Below are positions 25,810-34,839 of a stretch of 64,000 nt of DNA, in pieces (position 1 is the first letter of the stretch; each line of letters begins with the position of its first letter). Source of the stretch: Haloprofundus halobius. GTDB taxonomy: Archaea; Halobacteriota; Halobacteria; Halobacteriales; Haloferacaceae. The stretch lies in NCBI RefSeq assembly GCF_020097835.1, contig NZ_CP083666.1, forward strand, positions 62,001-126,000, written 5' to 3'. The notes beneath the pieces were generated by a model. The model did not search any database. It was not told where the DNA came from and worked only from the letters and a program-made list of their open reading frames with translations. Both the position numbers and the translations under genes were made by a program.

Positions 25810-26054
25810 ATCTCTCGGGTGAACGGCGACTTCGCGTACATGCTCGTCTTCCTCGCCGTTGCGGCGTTCGATGCGGGTGTATCCTCGGTCTCGATGCGAT
25901 TGTCGGGGTGACTTTTCGTCCGTCTGTTCGAGTTCTCGCGGTCTCGCTTCCAGCACGTACGTTATGGTCGCTCGCGTCGATACATAGACACACGTAGTTC
26001 CGGTGGAATTTCAGACGGGGATTGCAGCGACCGTAAACCGGCTACCGAGAGACG

Positions 26055-27263
26055 ATGACCAACTACGACGACCTCTTCGCTACGACCGCCCCGACGAACA
26101 GCGTCTTCGCCGATAAAGCGGCGTTGAACCCGCTAACGCCCTCCGAGAAAATCATCGCGCGCGACATCCAGGAACGACGGCTGGCGACGCCTCTCAACGG
26201 CGTTCACGAGGGATATCTCCCGCCGACGGTGGCGGTTTATGGCCCACCGGGGACGGGCAAGACGCTGACGACGCGACGCGTTTGTGAGGAGTTCGCCGCA
26301 CGCCACGAGGAGGTGGCCGTCGAGTACGTCAACCTCAAGGAGTGTCGAACGATCTTCAGCGTCGCAAACGAACTGTTGCGGGTGCTTTCAGGCGAGTCCA
26401 AGCAAGCGTGGGAGGGACTCGACGGTGTCTTTGCCGGCATCTGGGAAGCACTCGAGGAGTATCCCGAATGGACGGTGCTCATTCTCGACGAAATCGACCA
26501 CGTCGCCCACGACTCCAACTACGACCCGAACGAGTTCTTCTATCGACTGCTGCGCGGTGAAGGGCGGCTGCAACGAGGCATTCAACTGTCGGTGTTTCTG
26601 TTGAGCAACGAGTTGCTGGAGGTGGATCTGCGCCTCGACAGTCGCGTCAAGAGCGCGATGAGCGGTGAACAGCTCTTTTTCCCGCCGTACTCGAGGTCGC
26701 TATTGCGACAGGTACTAGAGCCTCGTGTTACACAGGCGTTCAAAGAGGATGCACTATCTGAGACGGTGTTCGAGTATGGGGTTCAGCAGGCTGCAGCGCG
26801 GTGGGGCGATGCACGGCGGACGATGACGCTGTTTCGCAGAGCCGGCGAGACCGCAAATGAGCGCGGATTGACGGCGCTCGACGAGGACTGTATCGACGCC
26901 AACCTCGAGTTGACCGAGAAGGAAGAGACGATCGATAAACTGCTGCAGCTACCGTTCCAGCAGTATTTCGTCCTCCAGGCGGTGGCCAGCTACACCGATC
27001 GTCGAACCGACGAGATCGCCCAGCCGGTGACGACGGCGCAGGTTCACGAGGCGTATTCGAGATTCGAGTTACCGACGCGAGCGACGCTCGGCGAGCGTGC
27101 GATTCGAGAGACGGTGACCGAGCTGGAGACGATGGGACTCGTCGAGACGTGGATCGACGCACGCGGCCGCGACGGACGCGTCAAACAGATACAGACGACG
27201 TTCGACCCGGAGTGGGTCCTCGAAGTACGGCCGGCGTACTTGGAGGCGCTTCGGCGGTCGTAG
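26055..27263 (+). CDS. Orc1/Cdc6 replication initiator protein
   Basis: A 402-residue AAA+ protein of the archaeal Orc1/Cdc6 family. Walker A is GPPGTGKT (63-70), Walker B VLILDEIDH (141-149), sensor 1 SVFLLSNELLEVDLRLDSRVKS, and the C-terminal winged helix about 300-400. These proteins bind origin repeats and load the replicative helicase. Haloarchaea have many copies, most on plasmids or integrated elements. I see no clear origin-recognition-box repeats on either side, so this copy may not serve a local origin. Confidence 0.88.
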   Translation: MTNYDDLFATTAPTNSVFADKAALNPLTPSEKIIARDIQERRLATPLNGVHEGYLPPTVAVYGPPGTGKTLTTRRVCEEFAARHEEVAVEYVNLKECRTIFSVANELLRVLSGESKQAWEGLDGVFAGIWEALEEYPEWTVLILDEIDHVAHDSNYDPNEFFYRLLRGEGRLQRGIQLSVFLLSNELLEVDLRLDSRVKSAMSGEQLFFPPYSRSLLRQVLEPRVTQAFKEDALSETVFEYGVQQAAARWGDARRTMTLFRRAGETANERGLTALDEDCIDANLELTEKEETIDKLLQLPFQQYFVLQAVASYTDRRTDEIAQPVTTAQVHEAYSRFELPTRATLGERAIRETVTELETMGLVETWIDARGRDGRVKQIQTTFDPEWVLEVRPAYLEALRRS

Positions 27264-27319
27264 GCGGAGACAGATGAGGAGTAGTTGGTGTTCGATTCTC
27301 TGAGGAGTTGAGTTGTACT

Positions 27320-27517
27320 CTACTCGTCGCAGACGACGTCTCGGAGTTCGTCAAGGAGGTCAGGGTGGTGTTCGGCGAGTAGCTCGACGTCTTCTGTGAG
27401 TTCTTCTTTGATTCGACGACGAACCCGAGAAGTCGCTTGATATTTCCTGTCTTGACCGTGTTCCCCAGTAATTTGTTCTCGCTCTGTATCTGTGAGGAGT
27501 GCACGGCTCTTAGCCAT
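27320..27517 (-). CDS. Small helical haloarchaeal protein
   Basis: About 65 residues from ATG 27517 (MAKSRALLTDTEREQITGEH). Mostly charged helices with a basic middle (YQATSRVRRRIKEEL) and acidic end (DELRDVVCDE). Small proteins with this start are common in haloarchaea next to accessory genes, and a DNA-binding role is possible but not shown. The open frame extends to 27601, but the later start has the recognisable N-terminus. Divergent from the operon at 27718. Confidence 0.65.
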   Translation of the reverse strand: MAKSRALLTDTEREQITGEHGQDRKYQATSRVRRRIKEELTEDVELLAEHHPDLLDELRDVVCDE

Positions 27518-27587
27518 ACTTCCCTGTTTGGTGGTCACCATTACAATATTTACTAACACGTTGTCGCAAATAGAACTTAGTATATTA

Positions 27588-27599
27588 GCTAACGTTAGC
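27588..27599. promoter_or_regulatory. Palindrome in the divergent promoter
   Basis: GCTAACGTTAGC, a perfect 12-bp palindrome, next to a TATA-like TAGTATATTAG in the 200-bp gap between the divergent genes 27517 and 27718. Possible operator for either gene set. Confidence 0.4.
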
Positions 27600-27717
27600 A
27601 CATACAGACACCCTTATGCGGTTAGGAGATGTACTACTGTTCGAGGACACTCGGTAATGTCGCGAAAAGCGGCCGGTGGTGCAACACCGACCGAGGGTTC
27701 TCTCAGGTGAGGAACCC

Positions 27718-27912
27718 ATGAGTACGGAAGCAACACGACATCAAAACGCTGGTGTTACTGACGAAGACGTAGAGAATTCGATCTCCGGCCCGCACGTCGG
27801 TTACGACGCGTACGGTCGGCGTGACCACACCTACTACCGCTGTGAGGAGTGCGGCTGCGAGGCACTACGAGTAATCGACCTCCTGCACTATGCGGGGTGT
27901 CCAGTCGCATGA
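27718..27912 (+). CDS. Small zinc-finger-like protein
   Basis: About 64 residues from ATG 27718. The C-terminal half has YRCEECGCEALRVIDLLHYAGCPV, given here as YRCEECGCEA and LLHYAGCPV: a CxxC knuckle and a later H..GC, fitting a small zinc site. First of three genes with ATGA overlaps, a pattern typical of haloarchaeal integrated elements. Probably nucleic-acid or protein binding; function unknown. Confidence 0.65.
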   Translation: MSTEATRHQNAGVTDEDVENSISGPHVGYDAYGRRDHTYYRCEECGCEALRVIDLLHYAGCPVA

Positions 27913-28442
27913 GCGACGAGGAACTGTTGGTCGGCCCCGAACTCGAGGAGTGTCCAGTTTGTGGTGCCATCGGACTACCCGAGCGGATCGAAGAACACGA
28001 CTGTGAAGTGTTTCTCGAGGGACGAATCCGAGACGCCGAACAGGGAGACGGTCGCTCGAAAAAGGAGTGGCTGTCGGCTCAACGCAATCCGATTCTCACC
28101 GCGCCCGCGAGCCAGGTGCTTACTGGACTTTCTGTCTCTCGGATGGAGGCCATCTCGTGTGCCCGCTGTGCGACACCACTACGAGAGGGTGCGTCGGTCA
28201 TCGCGCTCGTCTCATGGTACTCACGAGAGGCGCGTTGGAAACCGCTCCATCTGTGCTGTTCGAGTTGCCTGCCGACGCTGGAGGATAAGTTCCACCGCCA
28301 GACCGTCGAGAAGCCACTTCCGGAGTTACTTGTTCTGGCCCGTCTCGGAATTCGTTCGGTTCCGAGCCAGCGTCGACATCGGCTCTGTCTATCGGAGATT
28401 GAGCGAGTTGCACGGTGCGGGCCACTAGGAGGTGCCCGATGA
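27909..28442 (+). CDS. Zinc-ribbon-type hypothetical protein
   Basis: About 177 residues starting at ATG 27909, overlapping the upstream stop by 4 nt. Cysteine pairs occur in EECPVCGAIG (near residue 16), ISCARCATPL (near 87) and LHLCCSSCLP (near 117), pointing to two structural zinc sites. The rest is not family-typical to my eye. Second gene in the coupled trio. The role is unknown; zinc-rich small proteins of this kind are frequent in haloarchaeal proviruses and plasmids. Confidence 0.6.
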   Translation: MSDEELLVGPELEECPVCGAIGLPERIEEHDCEVFLEGRIRDAEQGDGRSKKEWLSAQRNPILTAPASQVLTGLSVSRMEAISCARCATPLREGASVIALVSWYSREARWKPLHLCCSSCLPTLEDKFHRQTVEKPLPELLVLARLGIRSVPSQRRHRLCLSEIERVARCGPLGGAR

Positions 28443-29221
28443 GAGCCAATGGAGCAGACGATTCGGAAGGTCAGCGACTCGCCCGGCTTGAAGCGAAACT
28501 CGCGGAAGTGGAGTCAGAACTAACGGCCGAACGAGAACAGCGGCAACAGCTCGAAACACGGCTCGAATCGGCCGAGCGTGATGCAAACGTCGGGCGACGG
28601 CTCGCGTCGACGCTTCGGTCGTACGTCGTCGGCGAGTACGACGCTGAGTATAGCGTCGATGAGTTCGACGCGATGTTCGACGAGCAAGGCTCCGTTCTCG
28701 CCCGACTCGATATCCTTGAGGGGGAAATCGAGACCGTAGCGCAACATCGGGCGTGGATTCTCGACGAGCGACGGCTTCGAGGCCGAGAAGATGGGCGTCT
28801 CGCGCGACGTCTTAGCGTCGTCGAAGACGAAGTAGGAATCAATCCACCGGAGGCTATCACAATCGGTAAAGGAGGTGAAGAGGGTCGGACGCTGTCTCGC
28901 TTAGAGCGGTTTCTTCGCTTTGGCCCGACTGCGGTTGTCGATCACCCGTATCCCGTCCATCACCGTGCGCACGAGATTGGATTGCATCTCGGCGAGTGGG
29001 GGATGCGGATTAGTGATGTGAACGGCCGACGGATTCGACTCTGCTCGAAGCGTGATGATTTGAAGCAGAAACTCGAGGCGAAACGCGACGAGAGCTTGCA
29101 GTGGACGCAGGTATATCGGGCGATGGAGAAATTAGAGGATATCGCGGATGGTCATATTTGCCTCCGTGAAGGTGGCGAAGTCGAAGGACGATACGTCCTC
29201 GAGGTACGCTACGATGACTAA
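28439..29221 (+). CDS. Coiled-coil + winged-helix protein
   Basis: About 260 residues from ATG 28439 (ATGA overlap with the previous gene). Residues 8-60 form a coiled coil (LARLEAKLAEVESELTAERE). Two further helical parts follow (ILEGEIETVAQHRAWILDER), and the C-terminal 110 residues look like a winged helix (LERFLRFGPTAVVDHPYPVH, SLQWTQVYRAMEKLEDI, REGGEVEGRYVLEV). Probably DNA-binding and oligomeric. It completes the three-gene operon. Function unknown. Confidence 0.65.
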   Translation: MRANGADDSEGQRLARLEAKLAEVESELTAEREQRQQLETRLESAERDANVGRRLASTLRSYVVGEYDAEYSVDEFDAMFDEQGSVLARLDILEGEIETVAQHRAWILDERRLRGREDGRLARRLSVVEDEVGINPPEAITIGKGGEEGRTLSRLERFLRFGPTAVVDHPYPVHHRAHEIGLHLGEWGMRISDVNGRRIRLCSKRDDLKQKLEAKRDESLQWTQVYRAMEKLEDIADGHICLREGGEVEGRYVLEVRYDD

Positions 29222-29528
29222 CCGTACCGCGATGAAGGTGATGAACTGCGAAACCGGAACGGTGAGACTCGAACTGACTTACAGATGTTGCAATCGCAGG
29301 CAACTACAGGGGGGGTGGTTCGAACGGCGGTTAACCGACTCACGGTATTCGCTCAGCGTTGTTTTGTTTGCTTTTTGGACCGCCGTTTGGTGGTTCACTA
29401 CTGGAGGGTCCCTCTCCTCGAACGGCAGTCGACGGCAGTCGTGGACACGACCAGCGAAGATTCGAGTCTCACAGCAGGTGTATGTGGGCAACTTCGAGTT
29501 GAAGGAGTTACGAGGTAATTGGTTCTAA
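29214..29528 (+). CDS. Possible small membrane protein
   Basis: A frame from ATG 29214 overlaps the upstream gene by 8 nt. It contains a hydrophobic segment LSVVLFAFWTAVWWFTTGG and two Cys (RCCNRR). The start overlap supports coupling to the operon, but the C-terminal part is arginine-rich and unlike a known family. It may be spurious. Confidence 0.3.
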   Translation: MTNRTAMKVMNCETGTVRLELTYRCCNRRQLQGGWFERRLTDSRYSLSVVLFAFWTAVWWFTTGGSLSSNGSRRQSWTRPAKIRVSQQVYVGNFELKELRGNWF

Positions 29529-29669
29529 GGGCGTCTCGCTGTTCAAGATCTGTAACCTGGAACGAGCTCGCCGACCGTTAGCTCAACGGCGCTAGTCTGC
29601 ATTGAACCGTTGTCTGGCCAACCCGAGAGTACTGGATGACACCATTCGCTAAGGCGAGACCACAACGAA
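29529..29669. other. Short gap, nothing recognised
   Basis: No gene seen; a tRNA-like GTTAGCTCAACGG at about 29577 lacks a T-arm and acceptor stem. Confidence 0.4.
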
Positions 29670-29925
29670 TCAATCGCAGGTCGGTTCCAACAATGAGAGT
29701 CCGCTATCGGTGAGTAAGGATGCTGTGGCGCCGTAAAGTTCGAGATGCTCGTCGAATTCGGTGAGTTGGATGGTTAGTGGCTCTGTACGAACGAAGTCGT
29801 CGAGATGACGCTCGATACCTGAGACGGCCCAGTTGGGATTTTTGAGGGCGATTGACCCTCCCAACGTAATTATCCTGCCGTAGTCTGCATCAAGGAGTCC
29901 AGTTGTTGGTACAGAAATACCATGG
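29670..29925 (-). pseudogene. C-terminal remnant of a ROK-family kinase
   Basis: On the minus strand the frame reads ...VPTTGLLDADYGRIITLGGSI then ALKNPNWAVSGIERHLDDFV and ends EHLELYGATASLLTDSGL. The pattern I(V/T)LGGSIALxNP and LYGAxA is the end of archaeal ROK sugar kinases/regulators. The nucleotide- and sugar-binding N-terminal 200 residues are missing, with no homologous sequence beyond about 29925. A truncated, non-functional fragment. Confidence 0.55.
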
Positions 29926-30041
29926 AGGAGGTTTGGAGAAGTGGTTTGAGCGACTCTCTAGCTGAGAGCAACTGCGGACAGCGAGACTGCTCGCTCTCTG
30001 AATCCTCAAAGTCGCTTCGGTTTCAGTTGCGACGTGGCGAG

Positions 30042-30323
30042 TCAGGCTTCAATCGATTGATATTGGTCTTCCCACGACCGTCGCTCTCGAATGGCTTCTC
30101 TTCCCTTCTCTGTGATTGCGTAGTAATTCGTTCGACGGTCGATTGGCCCTTTCTCAACGTATTCTTTGTTCACGAGGGTGTCGAGGTTCGGATAGAGCCG
30201 TCCATGGTTGATTTCGCCATCGACGTACCCTTCGAGTTCAGTTTTGACCTGCTGTCCTGATGGTTGATCGAATCCTGAAATCACGTACAGGAGGTCTCGC
30301 TGGAAACCACTCAAGTCGTGCAT
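30042..30323 (-). CDS. PadR-family transcriptional regulator
   Basis: About 93 residues from ATG 30323 (MHDLSGFQRDLLYVISGFDQP). The PadR winged helix is complete: helix 1 FQRDLLYVIS, GQQVKTELEGY, recognition part HGRLYPNLDTLVNKEYVEK, and wing RTNYYAITEKGREAI. A TATA-like ATTATATG lies about 30 nt upstream, over the alternative start at 30347, so the shorter form is favoured. Target unknown; it borders the surface-glycan region. Confidence 0.82.
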   Translation of the reverse strand: MHDLSGFQRDLLYVISGFDQPSGQQVKTELEGYVDGEINHGRLYPNLDTLVNKEYVEKGPIDRRTNYYAITEKGREAIRERRSWEDQYQSIEA

Positions 30324-30669
30324 ATGATATACCCCACAAATTTGCATATAATAGTTCGTAGTGTCATTATTTCTGACAATTAGTGCGGGCGATGGCTAAC
30401 GCTTGACTCTATTTCCAATCCTCTGACGGCGGTAAGTCACCGACGGTGGGCCGATAACTTGTCGAACTCTGTCTCGAATCTTCGAAATTCAGTAGCAGAT
30501 CTCACTCCGCCTGACCGCTGAGGTAACATAGATGGTGAACTACCGACTGAGCGGACACCGTACGGTTTGACCAGTCGCTCGAACTGGTTGACTCGCCGAT
30601 TTTTGATTTCGAGCGGCATCTTCGGCCTAATCATAGCGTTTATCATCCGGCGATTTATTCCACAATACG

Positions 30670-32103
30670 ATGCTTACAGGGTGGCGGTATCGGGTCGTCA
30701 GCGTCGTCGGCGCTGCCAGTCTCACGGCCCTCGCGGTGTACTTCGCCAACCACCCGCTGCCACAGGAGCTGTTTACGGCGTACGTCCCGATTTTCAACCG
30801 CCTCGAAGCGCACGTCCTCGACGGGACTTCGCTCAGCCGTGCGGTCTGGACGGCGGTTCTCGCCGTATTCGTCTGCTTAGTCCCATTGTACAAACCGCGT
30901 CCACGTCGAATCCTCGACGTCGTCGCGCTCACGCAGAAACACGTCCTCGTCGCCGGCCTCGCGCTCGCGACGTTCGGTTACTTCGAGTGGTCGCATCGCC
31001 TGCCACGGGCGACGCTCGTGATGGTCGTCTGCATGCTTTTGGTCGCGCTCCCGGCGTGGTTCGTCTGGATTCGCCGTCGTCCCCCGGCCGACACCGAGCG
31101 GACGATCATCGTCGGCGACGACCCGATGCTCATAGAGCGCATCGCCCAAGAGGTGTCGGTGCTGGGCTACGTCTGTCCGACGAGCGCACTTCCGCGCCGA
31201 CAGCGGACGGTCGTCGACGGCGATGCCGACGTGACCGACGCGAGAGCCGACGGCGGTACCACGCTTCCGGAACTCTCGCATCTCGGCGGGTTCTCGCGAC
31301 TCGACGACGTGCTCGTCGAACAGCACGTCGACACGGTGGTGCTGGCGTTCGTGCGCCCCGACCGCGCGGAGTTCTTCGGTGCGATCGACACGTGTCACGA
31401 ACACGGCGTCGAGGTGAAGGTCCACCGTGATTACGCCGATTCGGTGCTGACTGCGGAGGGGAGTGTGGGAACGCTCGTCGACGTCGACGTCGAACCGTGG
31501 GACATGCAAGATTACATGCTGAAGCGCGCGTTCGACGTGGCCTTCGCGGCGACGGGACTGCTCGCCCTCTCGCCGCTGTTGCTCCTGGTCGCGATTGCGA
31601 TCAAACTCGACAGCGACGGCCCGGTGCTGTACGAACAGGAACGGACGGCCGTCTTCGGCGAGACGTTCGGCGTCTACAAGTTCCGGAGCATGGTCGAGAA
31701 CGCCGAAGCCGAAACCGGTGCGGTGGTGAGCCAGGAGGACGCCGGCGGCGTCGACCCCCGAGTGACGCGCGTCGGGAAAATTCTCCGGCGGACGCACATC
31801 GACGAGATTCCCCAACTATGGGCGATTCTCGTCGGCAAGATGAGCGTCGTCGGCCCCCGCCCCGAACGTCCGGAGTTGGACTCCGACATTCAGTCGGGTG
31901 TGCTCGACTGGCAGAAGCGGTGGTTCATCAAACCGGGGTTGACCGGATTGGCGCAGATCAATCACGCGACGGGCCACGAACCCGACGAGAAGATCCGCTA
32001 CGATATCGAGTACGTTCGGCGGCAGTCGCTGGGGTACGACGCGAAAATCGTCGTGCGGCAGTTGTGGATGGTTCTCGAAGATATCCTGGAGTTCGTTCGG
32101 TGA
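30670..32103 (+). CDS. Polyprenyl-phosphate sugar-1-phosphate transferase
   Basis: A 477-residue membrane enzyme starting glycan assembly by placing a sugar-1-phosphate on a polyprenyl phosphate. Four to five N-terminal transmembrane segments (residues 1-140), a Rossmann-like domain (about 140-265), a further membrane helix, then the bacterial-sugar-transferase domain from [16 protein letters not shown] (about 280) with [34 protein letters not shown] and [10 protein letters not shown]. It heads the glycan region and is GC-rich like the host backbone. Confidence 0.88.
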   Translation: MLTGWRYRVVSVVGAASLTALAVYFANHPLPQELFTAYVPIFNRLEAHVLDGTSLSRAVWTAVLAVFVCLVPLYKPRPRRILDVVALTQKHVLVAGLALATFGYFEWSHRLPRATLVMVVCMLLVALPAWFVWIRRRPPADTERTIIVGDDPMLIERIAQEVSVLGYVCPTSALPRRQRTVVDGDADVTDARADGGTTLPELSHLGGFSRLDDVLVEQHVDTVVLAFVRPDRAEFFGAIDTCHEHGVEVKVHRDYADSVLTAEGSVGTLVDVDVEPWDMQDYMLKRAFDVAFAATGLLALSPLLLLVAIAIKLDSDGPVLYEQERTAVFGETFGVYKFRSMVENAEAETGAVVSQEDAGGVDPRVTRVGKILRRTHIDEIPQLWAILVGKMSVVGPRPERPELDSDIQSGVLDWQKRWFIKPGLTGLAQINHATGHEPDEKIRYDIEYVRRQSLGYDAKIVVRQLWMVLEDILEFVR

Positions 32104-32149
32104 GGGCGAACCGAACGAACCTTACTCCTCGTTCTACAAGCGCTGCGTA

Positions 32150-33244
32150 ATGCGTATTCTCCGCGTCGCACAGACGGTGTATCCGGAGGTCAAAGGCGGC
32201 GGTGCGTACCACGTTCACGCGATGAGTCGCGACCAAGCGGCGATGGGTCACGACGTGACGGTGCTGACGCTCTCCCGCGGCGTCGACGAACCACACCGAG
32301 AGCGACGAGACGGATACGATATCGTGCGGTACCCGGTGACGACGAGTGCACTCGGGAACGACATCTCACTCGGTGTCGCGTCGTTTCTTCGGGACGCACA
32401 CTCGTTCGACGTAATTCACGCGCACTCACATCTGTACTTCTCGACGAATCTCGCCGCTTTGAAGCGTCGGTTGGGAGATATTCCGCTGGCGATTACGAAT
32501 CACGGACTGTACTCGCAGAACGCACCGAAGTGGTTGTTCGATCTGTACCTTCGGAGCGTCGGGCGGTGGACGTTCAATCAGGCCGATGTGGTGTTCTGCT
32601 ATACGGAGACCGATAAGCAGCGAGTTGGTGATCTCGGAGTAAGTTCCCATATCGAAGTAGTTCCTAACGGAATCGACACTAATCGGTTTACTCCTGACGG
32701 ACCAAAGAGCAACCTGATCGATGCGGATGGTCCAGTCGTGCTGTTCGTGGGCCGGCTAGTCGAAGGGAAGCGACCAAGCGATGTGATTCAAGCGGTGGCA
32801 ACAGTTCAAGAGGAGTACCCTGACGTCGAATTATACCTGTGTGGTGAGGGGTCACTAAGTGATGAACTTGAGGAACTCATAGAGAATTTGGATGTCGATG
32901 AGGCCGTTCGATTCCTCGGACACGTACCGTACGACGAAATGCCGAAGGTGTACCGCAGCGCAGACGTATTGGTGCTGCCGAGTCGTGCAGAGGGGTTACC
33001 GCGTACCGTGCTGGAGGCCCAGTCGTCCGGTATCAGCGTCGTTACGTCTGACTTGGAGCAAATATCAGACGCACTCGGTCCGAACGGACAGACATTCGAG
33101 GGAGGAAACGTGATGGATCTATCCAATGTGTTGGCTCGGGTAGTAGGACAGAATCAAAGCGATCAAACGGCCGAAGTCCAGTCATGGGAATCGACGGTAG
33201 AACTCACTACTGACCATTTGAGAGCGGTAATTCGACGTATGTAG
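32150..33244 (+). CDS. Glycosyltransferase family 4
   Basis: A 364-residue GT-B glycosyltransferase. N-terminal acceptor domain with GGGAYHVHAMSRDQAAMGHD and DVIHAHSHLYF; C-terminal donor domain with VVPNGIDTNRF, VVLFVGRLVEGKRPSDVIQ and LPSRAEGLPRTVLEAQ, including the E-x7-E pair. It transfers a nucleotide sugar to a glycan in the cytoplasm. The first part of the gene is GC-rich and the second visibly more AT-rich with different codon use, suggesting a recombination junction inside the gene. Confidence 0.87.
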   Translation: MRILRVAQTVYPEVKGGGAYHVHAMSRDQAAMGHDVTVLTLSRGVDEPHRERRDGYDIVRYPVTTSALGNDISLGVASFLRDAHSFDVIHAHSHLYFSTNLAALKRRLGDIPLAITNHGLYSQNAPKWLFDLYLRSVGRWTFNQADVVFCYTETDKQRVGDLGVSSHIEVVPNGIDTNRFTPDGPKSNLIDADGPVVLFVGRLVEGKRPSDVIQAVATVQEEYPDVELYLCGEGSLSDELEELIENLDVDEAVRFLGHVPYDEMPKVYRSADVLVLPSRAEGLPRTVLEAQSSGISVVTSDLEQISDALGPNGQTFEGGNVMDLSNVLARVVGQNQSDQTAEVQSWESTVELTTDHLRAVIRRM

Positions 33245-33973
33245 TCAGGAACTGAGAAAACGATTAACTTCAGAAACGATTTCGTCGACGTTTGTCGTAA
33301 TGTCTGTGGGTCTCTCGTTGACTACAGTAAGTTCCTCGAACTGTGAATACTGAGACGAGAGATCATCTACGAGGTCTTTAAGTTCGTCGAACACGTCGAA
33401 CGCGTCTTCAAGTGAGTATCCGTCGTCCACGGTCGGTTTCACTCGACTCCAGTTCGAGTCTCTACTTGCGAGACGATCAGTAATGGTCTCCCTATCGGTA
33501 ACTACCTGAACGACAAATGTCGGAACAGTTCGATACCTCTCTCTGAGCAAAGATTCTATGCGAAATTTGACTTTCGGATGTTCGCTTAGTGCGGTTGACC
33601 AGTACCCTTGGAGGGGGCCCTGATCTATAACAGAGATACCTCGTTTACGGTTATGTCGTTGAATAACCCCATTGACGAAGAACCAGTTGAAGCTCACACT
33701 TCTCGTATCGCTTGACTCCACGAGACTGCGCCACGGTAGAGCTCCTATCGACTTAGCAGCAAATCTCGGATTAGTTACACATAAGAGTCCTGAATAGGCT
33801 GCTTTCATCGAAACACGCACCATAGGAGATAGAGCATCAACTCGGTTGTTTGGTTGGTAAACCTCGAATCCAGCATCCCTTAATCTGTCAGCTAGAGCCG
33901 TCGCGAGGGTTGTCTTCCCAACTCCGGGAACGCCGACGAACTCAACGAAAAGTGGGTGCCAACCGTCACTCAT
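33245..33973 (-). CDS. P-loop kinase-like protein (thymidylate-kinase type)
   Basis: A 242-residue nucleotide-binding protein. Walker A is GVPGVGKTT (14-22), and ISVIDQGPLQGY is a likely Walker B/catalytic strand, followed by a lid-like basic region (RDSNWSRVKP). It resembles the small-molecule and nucleotide kinases (AAA_33/thymidylate-kinase-like) found in archaeal glycan clusters. Its ATG overlaps the end of the upstream methyltransferase gene by 8 nt, so the pair is an operon. Substrate unknown. Confidence 0.72.
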   Translation of the reverse strand: MSDGWHPLFVEFVGVPGVGKTTLATALADRLRDAGFEVYQPNNRVDALSPMVRVSMKAAYSGLLCVTNPRFAAKSIGALPWRSLVESSDTRSVSFNWFFVNGVIQRHNRKRGISVIDQGPLQGYWSTALSEHPKVKFRIESLLRERYRTVPTFVVQVVTDRETITDRLASRDSNWSRVKPTVDDGYSLEDAFDVFDELKDLVDDLSSQYSQFEELTVVNERPTDITTNVDEIVSEVNRFLSS

Positions 33974-34643
33974 CTGGTTTCAGGAGATACACGTGTTCCT
34001 GGGAGAGAATTGGGAGAACGCGCTTTGAGGCGACAATCGTAAATCCATCTCCCATAATCTCTCTCGTTACTTCGGATGTTTCGTAACAGTGCTCACGTTC
34101 ATCGCCCCCGAGAATCCGTTGACGAGCGGTACGCCGGTACGAGTGAAACGTCGATTCAACTCCTGTCGAAACTATCACGTAGTCAGCAACAGAACCGAGT
34201 TCTTTGAGGATTCGCCGCTTCGTGTCGCTTGGGACACGATGGAGGAGTCGAAGACAAACAGCTACATCGAACGACTCATCAAGCGTATTAGTGATTCCTT
34301 CGGCGTCGCAAATTTGGAACCGGGCGTTCTCAACTCCAGTACGCTCGTACTCCGACTCAGCAACTTGAAGCATATTCTCCGAGATGTCACAGGCAAGTAC
34401 AGACGATCCCGTCTCCGCAAAGACTGGTGCCAGTTTTCCAGTTCCAGTAGGAATATCCAAAACTGACGCGTTAGGGACTTTGTTGATGAGATTTTTTATG
34501 GTCTGCCTTTCCCGGCTAGCGATTAGACGGTGCCGCCAGTGACCTTCATTAGAGAATGCCTCATGATAATTTTCAGCTACTTCGTCAGACTTGTAATAGT
34601 CCTTCATTTCCGACGAGTAGTCGAATGTTCGTTCGTCACTCAT
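33966..34643 (-). CDS. SAM-dependent methyltransferase
   Basis: About 225 residues from ATG 34643 (MSDERTFDYSSEMKDYYKSD). Class I methyltransferase with motif I SVLDIPTGTGKLAPVF, motif II VLACDISENML and post-motif ICDAEGI, DVAVCLRLLHRV. The location in the glycan region and co-transcription with a P-loop kinase suggests methylation of a sugar or lipid-linked intermediate. Composition is more AT-rich than the flanking backbone. The acceptor cannot be deduced. Confidence 0.8.
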   Translation of the reverse strand: MSDERTFDYSSEMKDYYKSDEVAENYHEAFSNEGHWRHRLIASRERQTIKNLINKVPNASVLDIPTGTGKLAPVFAETGSSVLACDISENMLQVAESEYERTGVENARFQICDAEGITNTLDESFDVAVCLRLLHRVPSDTKRRILKELGSVADYVIVSTGVESTFHSYRRTARQRILGGDEREHCYETSEVTREIMGDGFTIVASKRVLPILSQEHVYLLKPDE

Positions 34644-34839
34644 TCTGGTTTTTGGATACACTCTTTGTTAATTACTGTTGTTATTTCCTCCTTCGATTTT
34701 CTGGATAGTCTATCTATATTAGGCTATCGTAGTTTAAGAAACACAGTAAGGTCTCAGAGTGACGCCGACCGACAATTAGCATTGTAGTCAGTTCAAAATA
34801 TTCATATCTAACGGCTAGAAATACACGCCTGACTTACTA

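Noticed and set aside
25363-25956. 197-codon minus-strand frame opposite the small membrane protein
   Set aside because: Highly charged low-complexity product (many R/E/D); the plus-strand frame has clear transmembrane segments.
24200-27720. Possible replication origin beside the Orc1/Cdc6 gene
   Set aside because: No repeated origin-recognition boxes with G-tracts were found on either side; a single palindrome is not enough.
29570-29640. D-arm-like GTTAGCTCAACGG suggestive of a tRNA
   Set aside because: No T-loop sequence or acceptor pairing follows within tRNA length.
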